Positions 1-6,157 of a stretch of 8,300 nucleotides of DNA are shown piece by piece. The notes under the pieces are model-generated. The model did not search any database, was not told where the DNA came from, and saw only the letters and a program-made list of their open reading frames with translations. How positions within the stretch are numbered: the stretch's first letter is position 1; every line of letters begins with the position of its first letter. The position numbers were made by a program, and so were the translations under genes. This DNA is from Clostridia bacterium (lineage in GTDB: Bacteria > Bacillota > Clostridia > Oscillospirales > CAG-272), in contig JAFTNI010000247.1 in assembly GCA_017451975.1 (NCBI GenBank), positions 1-8,300 on the forward strand, given 5' to 3'.

Positions 1-1
1 A

Positions 2-502
2 GATGGCGATAGCACCTAAGCAACCGAAGGTGAAAACGCCGAGGAAAACGGAGAGGGTGCCGCCGAAAGTGCAGAAGGCGAAGCTGCCGCAGAGGAAGCA
101 AGCGAGGTTCTCGTTAAGGCTCCCTCGGCATCTATAGCGAAGCGCGTTGCCCCTTCGTTTATGGCAAAAACACCGCGTAAGCTCCCTAAATTTATGCAGC
201 GCGAGGTACCTACAACGCCCGAAGGCGTTGCTTATGAAAACTTCCGTGTATTTGTGAAATGGGCGCTCACGCTTATACACGGCAACGAAAAGCTTACCGA
301 GCTTGGCAAGCCCGAGTTTGTTTGCGTAAACATCCCCGGCGACCTTGTGGGCGTGCTTGAAAAAGTAAACGAGGAAGCCGAAGAAAACGGCATTACCTTC
401 ACGGCGCTTCCTACCGAAAACGCAGACGCAAACGTTTCGGCAAATCTTGAGCTTTACGGCGGTCTTTTCCCGAAACAGATGGGCACTGCCAATAAATTCT
501 GA
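2..502 (+). pseudogene. C-terminal part of an unrecognised protein, interrupted by an in-frame TAA at 17-19
   Basis: I do not recognise this protein. The frame starting at base 2 reads DGDST, then TAA (17-19), then runs open to the TGA at 500-502. After the stop come about 30 residues rich in Ala, Glu and Gly, then a basic Pro-rich stretch (KTPRKLPKF) and a compact C-terminal region of about 85 residues that looks globular (FRVFVKWALTLIHG, FVCVNIPGDLVGVLEKV). The only ATG after the stop is at 161, and the bases before it hold no Shine-Dalgarno sequence; no GTG or TTG lies in frame either. The acidic linker continues the composition of the residues before the stop, so I infer a gene that begins upstream of the window and is broken here by a nonsense change or a sequence error. 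If instead it starts at 161, the product is 113 residues. Its TGA overlaps the pilD ribosome binding site, so it probably belongs to the pilus operon. Coding status is fairly sure; function is unknown. Confidence 0.6.
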
Positions 503-506
503 GGGG
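501..506 (+). promoter_or_regulatory. Ribosome binding site that fixes the pilD start
   Basis: GAGGGG lies 6 bases before the ATG at 513. The pilD frame is open further upstream to an ATG at 447, but that start has no such site, lies inside the preceding coding region, and would add residues unlike a prepilin peptidase N-terminus. The site overlaps the stop codon of the preceding gene. Confidence 0.75.
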
Positions 507-512
507 TTGAAA

Positions 513-1301
513 ATGGAAATATATTACTTGATTTCAGCATATATTCTCGCGGGGGTGTTTGGCTTGTGCGTTGGCAGCTTTCTCAACGTTGTCATCTACA
601 GGCTGCCCAATAATATGAACCTGGCAAAGCCAGATTCACATTGCCCCGTGTGCAAATATAAATTAAAATGGTACGATAATATACCGATACTTTCTTATAT
701 AATTCTCGGCGGTAAATGCAGAAGCTGCAAAACGCACATATCCTTCAGATATACTGCGGTTGAAATTGCAAATATGCTTATGTGGCTTTTGAGCGCGCTC
801 CTTTTCTGGAAAACGAACATTCCGCTTGCCTGCATTTACGCGGCTGTTTCCTCTATCTTCATTTGTATATTCTTCATCGACCTCGAACATAAAATTATAC
901 TCGACCGTTTCCAGCTTATGCTGCTTGCGCTCGGTATTGCCGCTATATTCTTCGATAAAGACTTCCACTGGACATCGCACGTTATAGGCGGTGTGCTCGG
1001 CTTCCTTGTTTTCTTCTTCGTTGGTTGGGCTTACGAAATAAGCCACGACAGGGAAGGGCTCGGAGGCGGCGATATAAAGCTCGTTGGCGTTGTCGGTCTT
1101 CTGCTCGGTTGGGAGCGTATGCTTCTCGCGCTTCTCGTAGCGAGCGTGCCCGCGGCAATTATAATGCTTGCCCTTACAAGAGGCAAAAATGGGGAAAACA
1201 AAGAATTTCCCTTTGCTCCTTTCCTTGTTTCGGGCTTCAGCGTAGCAATGTTTTTCGGTACACCGATTATAAATTGGTATGTATCCTTGCTCGGCCTTTG
1301 A
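513..1301 (+). CDS. pilD: Prepilin peptidase / N-methyltransferase (type IV pilus, PilD family)
   Basis: Integral membrane aspartic protease that removes the leader peptide of type IV prepilins or pseudopilins and, in bifunctional members, N-methylates the new N-terminus. The 262-residue product has the family hallmarks. An N-terminal hydrophobic segment leads into GSFLNVVIYRLP (about 21-32). A cytoplasmic loop carries two cysteine pairs, CPVC (44-47) and CRSC (69-72), the zinc-binding signature of the bifunctional form. The catalytic aspartates are D123 in FIDLEHKIILD and D187 in GLGGGDIKL, and FPFAPFL (232-238) is the usual C-terminal motif. Several membrane spans surround these. Length is typical. 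The start at 513 is chosen over 447 because of the GAGGGG ribosome binding site. It is the first of three pilus assembly genes, 20 bp before pilC. Family identity is nearly certain; whether it serves a pilus, a ComG-like or a secretion pseudopilus cannot be told without the pilins. Confidence 0.95.
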   Translation: MEIYYLISAYILAGVFGLCVGSFLNVVIYRLPNNMNLAKPDSHCPVCKYKLKWYDNIPILSYIILGGKCRSCKTHISFRYTAVEIANMLMWLLSALLFWKTNIPLACIYAAVSSIFICIFFIDLEHKIILDRFQLMLLALGIAAIFFDKDFHWTSHVIGGVLGFLVFFFVGWAYEISHDREGLGGGDIKLVGVVGLLLGWERMLLALLVASVPAAIIMLALTRGKNGENKEFPFAPFLVSGFSVAMFFGTPIINWYVSLLGL

Positions 1302-1321
1302 TGAAAACGAGGTGAGAGCAG

Positions 1322-2533
1322 ATGCCTACATATAAATATGTGGCGGTAAATTTGCAGAAGAAAAAATATAAGGGCATATTTATCGCTGATGATGAAAAAG
1401 ACCTCGCGGTTCAGCTTACAAAGCAGAACTTATACTTGATGTCCGCTTCGATTTATAAGGGCGGCACACCGTCTGCCTTCTTTACGCTCGGCACAGGTAA
1501 GGTAAAGATGAGCGAGCTTACAACCTTTTGCAGGCAGTTTTCGATAATGATTTCCACGGGTATACCGCTTCTCGGCTGTATAGACAGCTTGAAGCAGCAA
1601 TCTTACTCCAGCTATTTCAAATCTATCTTGCAGGTTATAAGCGAAGACGTAAAGGGCGGCGCAATGCTTTCCGAGTCGCTCGATAAACACAAAAAGGTTT
1701 TCCCCGATTTCTTCCGAAGCATGGTGCATATCGGTGAAGCCAGCGGTAAGCTGGATACGATTTTTATTTCCCTTGCAGACTATTATGAATCGGATGCGGC
1801 GATAAAGCGTAAGGCAAAAAGCGCGCTCGCATACCCGCTTATGCTTGCGGGCATGACCGTTGCGATAGTTATTCTTATGCTTGCTTTCGTTATTCCTACT
1901 TTCCGAGGCTCGCTTTCCGACCTCGATATAGAAATAACGGGCTTTACAAAAGCCGTTTACGATATTTCAGATTTCCTTCTTAACAACTGGGAAATGATAG
2001 TTCTGTTGGTCATTCTGATAGGCGGCAGTATATTCCTGTTCGGTATGACGCAAAAGGGCAAATATACCTTCGACGTGCTTAAGGTAAAAACACCTGTTAT
2101 AGGTACGGTTCAGATAAACCTTATAACGGCGCGTTTCGCGCGTGCGTTCAGCATATTGCTTTCCAGCGGTATGGACCTTGCAAGCGCGCTCGATACGACT
2201 TCTATTATCCTCGGCAACAGGTACGTTGAGGAGCGCTTTAACGAAGCGGCAGACGACGTTCGCCAGGGTATAACACTTACAAACGCATTCCAGAAGCAAA
2301 ATCTGTTCCCGCAAATGCTGATACAGATGATTTCGGTTGGCGAGAAAACGGCCTCTATGGAGGAAGTTCTTACGCGTTCGTGCAGCTTCTTCGACGAGCA
2401 GGTTGAAACCTCGCTGAACTCGCTCACGTCAAAAATTCAGCCAGCAATGCTTTTGATCATGGGCTTGGTTGTCGGCACACTGTTCCTTGCGGTTTATTCG
2501 CCGATGCTTTCTATTATGACAAGTCTTGCTTGA
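1322..2533 (+). CDS. pilC: Type IV pilus / type II secretion inner-membrane platform protein (PilC/GspF family)
   Basis: Polytopic membrane protein at the base of the pilus machine, where it couples the cytoplasmic ATPase to pilin insertion. The 403 residues show the two-fold T2SSF repeat. The first repeat (about 66-190) contains LTTFCRQFSIMISTGIPLL and MVHIGEASGKLD. The second (about 269-395) contains FARAFSILLSSGMDLASAL and MISVGEKTASMEEVL. Membrane segments fall at about 168-193, 222-241 and 371-394, the usual three-span arrangement. The N-terminal YKYVAVN with the following KGIF matches the short beta-rich start of the family. Length is typical. GAGGTGA (1309-1315) stands 6 bases before the ATG. 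It lies 20 bp after pilD and 15 bp before pilB, so the three are almost certainly co-transcribed. PilC versus GspF or ComGB cannot be settled from this protein alone. Confidence 0.95.
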   Translation: MPTYKYVAVNLQKKKYKGIFIADDEKDLAVQLTKQNLYLMSASIYKGGTPSAFFTLGTGKVKMSELTTFCRQFSIMISTGIPLLGCIDSLKQQSYSSYFKSILQVISEDVKGGAMLSESLDKHKKVFPDFFRSMVHIGEASGKLDTIFISLADYYESDAAIKRKAKSALAYPLMLAGMTVAIVILMLAFVIPTFRGSLSDLDIEITGFTKAVYDISDFLLNNWEMIVLLVILIGGSIFLFGMTQKGKYTFDVLKVKTPVIGTVQINLITARFARAFSILLSSGMDLASALDTTSIILGNRYVEERFNEAADDVRQGITLTNAFQKQNLFPQMLIQMISVGEKTASMEEVLTRSCSFFDEQVETSLNSLTSKIQPAMLLIMGLVVGTLFLAVYSPMLSIMTSLA

Positions 2534-2548
2534 TTTCGGAGGTTACAG

Positions 2549-4234
2549 ATGAATATAAACAGAGAACTGCTTCAGTTCTATATATATAAAAAAATAATTA
2601 AGAAAAAGCAAGCGGAAAAAATTCTTGAAGACTGCGAACGCTTGAACGTTCCCGTTCAGGAATATATGCTTGCAAAGGAATATACCACGGAAGCAAGAGA
2701 GCTTGCCGTTCTTGGCGAGTTTTACTGTATGCCTCACGTGGAAATAGATATGCTCGATATAGACGAGTCGCTTTTTAACTTGTTTACCTTCGAGTTTATG
2801 AAAAGATATAAAATAATTCCCGTATGCATGAGCATAGAGGGCAAGCTTTTGCTCGCTGTGGGCAAACCGCTTGATTGTTCCTCTATGTCGGCAATCGCTT
2901 CGCAGATCACCTGCCCGATGGACTACGTGCTCGTGCCCCCCGGCCAGATAGACAGATATATAGATTCCGTTGCTGCGGTAATTTCCACTTCCGCCGCACT
3001 CGATGACCTTAATACAGAGGGCGATGCCGTTCTGTTTTCCAGAAGACGCGACGGCGACGAGGATGTTATTGAAAACGACGTTGTAAACAACCCTTCTGTT
3101 CGACTTGTTGACTCAATTATCAAAGAAGCCGTACCGTACAGAGCGAGCGATATTCATATCGAGCCTTTTGAAAAGGTTGTTAAGGTGCGCTACCGTATAG
3201 ACGGTGACTTGCAGGAGCGTGCGGAATTTGCCATAAACTCCTATTCCGCGATATGCGCCCGTATCAAAATTATGGCGGGCCTGAACATCGCTGAAAGGCG
3301 TGTGCCGCAGGACGGCCGTATCAATCTTATCATAGGCGGTAAGGAATTCGACTTCCGAGTTTCCTCGCTTCCTACGGTTTTCGGCGAAAAGTTCGTTATT
3401 CGTGTACTTGACAAAACCTCGTTCCGCTTTACGCGCGACGACCTCGGCTTTACGGAAAACGAAAACGTTTTGCTGGATAAAATGCTTGCAAAGCCCCACG
3501 GCATCATTTTGTTGACGGGTCCTACGGGATGCGGTAAATCCACAACGCTTTATTCGTTCCTCAAGGAAGTTAACACTTCCGCTGTAAATATTGTCACGGT
3601 TGAAGACCCTGTAGAGTATATTATGCCGGGTATCAACCAGACACAGGTAAATACGAAGGCAAATATGACCTTCGCGGCGGCGCTCCGTTCCATTCTCCGT
3701 CAGGACCCTGACATCATAATGATAGGTGAGATGCGAGATGAAGAAACAGCGGAAATTGCCGTTCGTGCCGCTATCACGGGCCACCTTGTTTTCAGCACGC
3801 TTCATACGAACGACGCCCCCGGCGCTATAACGCGACTTGAGGATATGGGCGTGGCAGACTACCTTGTAGCAGACTCGCTTGTGGGCGTAATAGCTCAGCG
3901 ACTTGTAAAAAGGCTTTGCCCCGAGTGCAGAAAGAAGGGTAAATCCAACGCCAAGGAAATGGAAATCCTCGGCATAAAAGAGCCTATCAGCATTTACCGC
4001 CCCATGGGTTGCCAGTTCTGCAACGGAACGGGCTACAAGGGAAGAATTGCTGTTCACGAAATTATGTTTATGAACGAAAATATGCGTGCTGCCGTCGCCA
4101 AGGAAAAGAACCTTGAAGTGCTTCGTGAGCTTGCGAAGCAGAATGGTATGGTAACGCTTTGGAGCTCCTGCCGCAGCCTTGTGCTGAAGGGTGTTACAAG
4201 TATTCAGGAGCTTATGACACTGAACGTAGAATAA
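2549..4234 (+). CDS. pilB: Type IV pilus assembly ATPase (PilB/GspE family)
   Basis: Hexameric cytoplasmic ATPase that powers pilin polymerisation. The 561-residue product has an N-terminal MshEN/T2SSE_N-like domain (about 1-135), a charged linker (about 145-180) and the secretion ATPase domain. Visible motifs are Walker A GPTGCGKST (324-332), the Asp box VEDPVEY (351-357), an Arg-containing SILRQDPD, Walker B IIMIGEMRDEE (389-399), the His box GHLVFSTLHTND (411-422), and a zinc tetracysteine made of CPEC (457-460) and CQFC (488-491). The tetracysteine is found in PilB/GspE-type extension ATPases and is usually absent from PilT retraction ATPases, which favours assembly. The N-terminal domain lacks the RLG-type c-di-GMP signature seen in many PilB/MshE proteins. 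GGAGG (2538-2542) lies 6 bases before the ATG. Length is typical. It closes the pilD-pilC-pilB run; a hairpin follows at 4265. Confidence 0.95.
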   Translation: MNINRELLQFYIYKKIIKKKQAEKILEDCERLNVPVQEYMLAKEYTTEARELAVLGEFYCMPHVEIDMLDIDESLFNLFTFEFMKRYKIIPVCMSIEGKLLLAVGKPLDCSSMSAIASQITCPMDYVLVPPGQIDRYIDSVAAVISTSAALDDLNTEGDAVLFSRRRDGDEDVIENDVVNNPSVRLVDSIIKEAVPYRASDIHIEPFEKVVKVRYRIDGDLQERAEFAINSYSAICARIKIMAGLNIAERRVPQDGRINLIIGGKEFDFRVSSLPTVFGEKFVIRVLDKTSFRFTRDDLGFTENENVLLDKMLAKPHGIILLTGPTGCGKSTTLYSFLKEVNTSAVNIVTVEDPVEYIMPGINQTQVNTKANMTFAAALRSILRQDPDIIMIGEMRDEETAEIAVRAAITGHLVFSTLHTNDAPGAITRLEDMGVADYLVADSLVGVIAQRLVKRLCPECRKKGKSNAKEMEILGIKEPISIYRPMGCQFCNGTGYKGRIAVHEIMFMNENMRAAVAKEKNLEVLRELAKQNGMVTLWSSCRSLVLKGVTSIQELMTLNVE

Positions 4235-4264
4235 AATTTTGCGTTCCCTTAATCTGTAATTTTT

Positions 4265-4281
4265 GTTTCCGCAACGGAAAC
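4265..4281. other. Perfect 7-bp hairpin between pilB and the small membrane-protein gene
   Basis: GTTTCCG and CGGAAAC pair exactly around a CAA loop. The bases after it on the plus strand (TTAAATAAATT) contain no real run of T, so it is not a classic intrinsic terminator. It could be a weak terminator, a block to RNA decay or a processing site that separates expression of pilB from that of the downstream gene. No promoter I would trust is visible in the 80-bp gap. Confidence 0.45.
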
Positions 4282-4314
4282 TTAAATAAATTAAAAAAAG
4301 AAAGGTGAGATATC

Positions 4315-4455
4315 ATGGATAAGAGTTTTTGGACAAAGAGAATCGGTAAAAGCGACAAGGGTACATCTGATTATGTAAATCCCTTCGTAAGCTGGGGTTC
4401 CTTCGGCGGTGCACTTGCTTTGGCTATTGTTATCGGTCTTATCGTAGTTCTGTAA
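4315..4455 (+). CDS. Small single-span membrane protein, 46 residues, function unknown
   Basis: A short ORF that length cut-offs would miss. AAAGGTGAG (4301-4309) sits 5 bases before the ATG, a strong site. The product starts with a basic, polar stretch (MDKSFWTKRIGKSDKG), continues through a short region with aromatic and Pro residues (YVNPFVSWGS) and ends in one Gly-rich hydrophobic segment (about 29-46, GGALALAIVIGLIVVL) that reaches the C-terminus. This predicts a tail-anchored protein with the basic N-terminus in the cytoplasm. It does not fit a class III prepilin: the hydrophobic segment is at the wrong end and no Gly cleavage site with Glu+5 precedes it. It may be co-transcribed with pilB through the hairpin at 4265. 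Its stop lies 17 bp from the stop of the opposing gene. That it is a real gene is well supported; its role is unknown. Confidence 0.7.
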   Translation: MDKSFWTKRIGKSDKGTSDYVNPFVSWGSFGGALALAIVIGLIVVL

Positions 4456-4472
4456 CTTAAATTTTGTTTTGA

Positions 4473-4790
4473 TTATTCTTCTTCTGCAACTGTTTCTTCT
4501 TCGTCTACTTCAAATTCAGCGAGCTTTGCTTCATAATCTGCGCGGAGCTCTGCTTCAAGAGCAGCGAACTTTTTAGCGTAAGCTTTTTCAACTTTCTTTG
4601 TGATTTTCTTTTTGAGCTTCGCTTTTTTGCGAGCGCTTGCGATAACGTAAATCGTTGTAGCAACTGCCGCTGCACCGAGTGCAACCGTGAGCGCTTCAAA
4701 CTGAGTGCATTTCACGTTGATCTGAAAATCTTTCTTTTTCATTGTTTCAATGCAATCTTCAACGTTTGTCATAAGCTTGTTGTTTTCCAT
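4473..4790 (-). CDS. Small membrane protein with a charged helical C-terminal tail, function unknown
   Basis: The 105-residue product has a polar N-terminus (about 1-30), one membrane segment rich in Ala (about 32-52, LTVALGAAAVATTIYVIAS), a strongly basic stretch directly after it (RKKAKLKKKITKK, 54-66), and a Lys/Ala/Glu helix that could form a coiled coil (about 67-93) ending in a very acidic tail (DEEETVAEEE). The positive residues after the membrane segment predict a cytoplasmic C-terminal tail. No catalytic motif is seen. The start is backed by AGGAAG (4799-4804) about 6-8 bases before the ATG. It is the last gene of the ribF operon, only 26 bp after the S11-like gene, with no terminator between them, so it probably acts in the same envelope context. 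I do not recognise the family. Confidence 0.8.
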   Translation of the reverse strand: MENNKLMTNVEDCIETMKKKDFQINVKCTQFEALTVALGAAAVATTIYVIASARKKAKLKKKITKKVEKAYAKKFAALEAELRADYEAKLAEFEVDEEETVAEEE

Positions 4791-4816
4791 ATTGGTAACT
4801 TCCTTTCAAAAATTAT

Positions 4817-6157
4817 TTACTTTGATTTAGGGGTTTGTGTTTTTGCCATGCGAAGAAACACAAAAAATCTTATTATTCCGAATAAGCTTGCCGCAAGCAG
4901 CGCCGCGCCCATTCCGATAATCATATTTTTGGTGAAAAGAGCGGAGAGAAAAGCAAGCGTGCCGCTTTTTTCAATTTGAGTTTTTGCGACGAGGTCGCAG
5001 GAGGCGATTTCCTTTTCGCCCAAATAGAGGCGCACGGTGCCGACCTTTTGCCCGATATTAACGGGGGCTGTAAGCTCATCTTCTGTTATTTCATATATCT
5101 GTTGTATGGCGGTGGAAACGTCTGTATCGTGCGGTAAAAAGGCGTAGAGCGAATCTCTCGGTACAACTACAACGTAGTTGCTTTCATCGGAAAGCTTTAC
5201 GGGTATTTCGCCGAATATCTGCGATTTATCCAGCACCTTTACGGTGGCGTATTCATCTGATGCCCAAAGAAGAAGCCTTTTAACATCGCCGTAAGCAGCA
5301 ATTTTGCCGTTTGCATCTTCGGCAGCGCCCGAGCACATGGAGATATATGTGAGCGATTTATAATTTGTAGAGGAAATCAGGGAATATCCGCTTTCCTCGG
5401 AAAAGTTCATGGAAACGCCGCTTGGCGCGGGCTTTCCCGTTTGCGCTTTCCAAACGTAATCGGCGCTGACCCATGTGGAGAGGAAGGAGTTGCGCGTGTA
5501 AACCGTCGCGTTTATGGGCTTATCCACGCTTTCGGGTGTGTATTTCACCGTGTTGACTATTTCGGCAAGCCTTGGGTTTTTCATCGCGTAGGCGGCGAGA
5601 ATAAGGCTGTCGCGCACGGTTGTGTGGCTATAGCTTATGTTTCCGCCTATGCCCGTTGCGTTATTATAGAGCGTATTCGTAAGCCCCAGCTCTTTTGCCT
5701 TGGCGTTCATCATTTGCGTGAATTTGCCGTGAGAGCCGCCGATATGGTATGAAAGCACGGAAGCGGAGTCGGTACAGTTGCCGATAAGCATTGTATAAAC
5801 GAGGTCCTTTACGGTTACTTCCTCATTCGTTTTTATTCCTATTTTGAATTTATCCTGCGAAATACCGTTTAAAGATTCTTTAACAGCCGTAACGCTTACG
5901 GAAAGGTCGCTGTAATGCTCCAGCGCGAGCACCGCCGTCATAAGCTTTGCCGTTGCCGAGCAACAAATAAACTCGTCGGCGCCCTTTTCAAATATAAACG
6001 TGCCGTTTTCGACGTTGTAAACGGCGGCGTATGGCGAAAGAATTTTATCTGCGTCGTAGAGCTCCGCCATCGCCTGCGGCGCGCCAAAGGTGGTGAAAAC
6101 GGTGGCTATAAGCAGAATGCAGGAAAAGATTTTTATTTTGCGGGAAAGTTTTTTCAT
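4817..6157 (-). CDS. S11-family (D-Ala-D-Ala carboxypeptidase-like) exported protein with altered catalytic motifs; probable pseudoenzyme
   Basis: Active members trim the terminal D-Ala from peptidoglycan stem peptides outside the membrane. The 446 residues keep the full family layout: a signal peptide (1-31, ending A-M-A), a peptidase S11 fold (about 35-290; FIFEKGADEF, KLMTAVLALEH, LSYHIGG, MMNAKAKELGLTNT), a PBP5_C-like beta domain (about 303-392) and a C-terminal membrane anchor (about 411-435). The three active-site motifs differ. SxxK reads SATAK, so by alignment to KxMTA the nucleophile position is A68, with a Ser one residue too early and K71 kept. SxN reads NCT (127-129). KTG reads QTG (239-241). 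The fold is recognised with confidence; loss of carboxypeptidase activity is an inference, and a shifted use of S67 is the alternative. The ATG overlaps the ribF stop as ATGA, indicating translational coupling; the ribosome binding site (GGGGCAGG) is modest. A 105-residue membrane protein follows 26 bp downstream. Confidence 0.88.
   Translation of the reverse strand: MKKLSRKIKIFSCILLIATVFTTFGAPQAMAELYDADKILSPYAAVYNVENGTFIFEKGADEFICCSATAKLMTAVLALEHYSDLSVSVTAVKESLNGISQDKFKIGIKTNEEVTVKDLVYTMLIGNCTDSASVLSYHIGGSHGKFTQMMNAKAKELGLTNTLYNNATGIGGNISYSHTTVRDSLILAAYAMKNPRLAEIVNTVKYTPESVDKPINATVYTRNSFLSTWVSADYVWKAQTGKPAPSGVSMNFSEESGYSLISSTNYKSLTYISMCSGAAEDANGKIAAYGDVKRLLLWASDEYATVKVLDKSQIFGEIPVKLSDESNYVVVVPRDSLYAFLPHDTDVSTAIQQIYEITEDELTAPVNIGQKVGTVRLYLGEKEIASCDLVAKTQIEKSGTLAFLSALFTKNMIIGMGAALLAASLFGIIRFFVFLRMAKTQTPKSK

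Noticed and set aside
447..512. Upstream ATG at 447 as the pilD start
   Set aside because: It lies inside the preceding coding frame, has no ribosome binding site, and the added residues do not resemble the family; the 513 start has GAGGGG at the right distance.
3113..4057. Long open frame (314 codons) on the minus strand opposite pilB
   Set aside because: It is a shadow of pilB: the plus-strand frame carries every secretion ATPase motif, while the antisense product has no recognisable motif and no ribosome binding site.
4315..4455. Flp/Tad-type or type IV pilin identity for the 46-residue protein
   Set aside because: The hydrophobic segment is at the C-terminus and there is no Gly cleavage site with Glu+5 before it.
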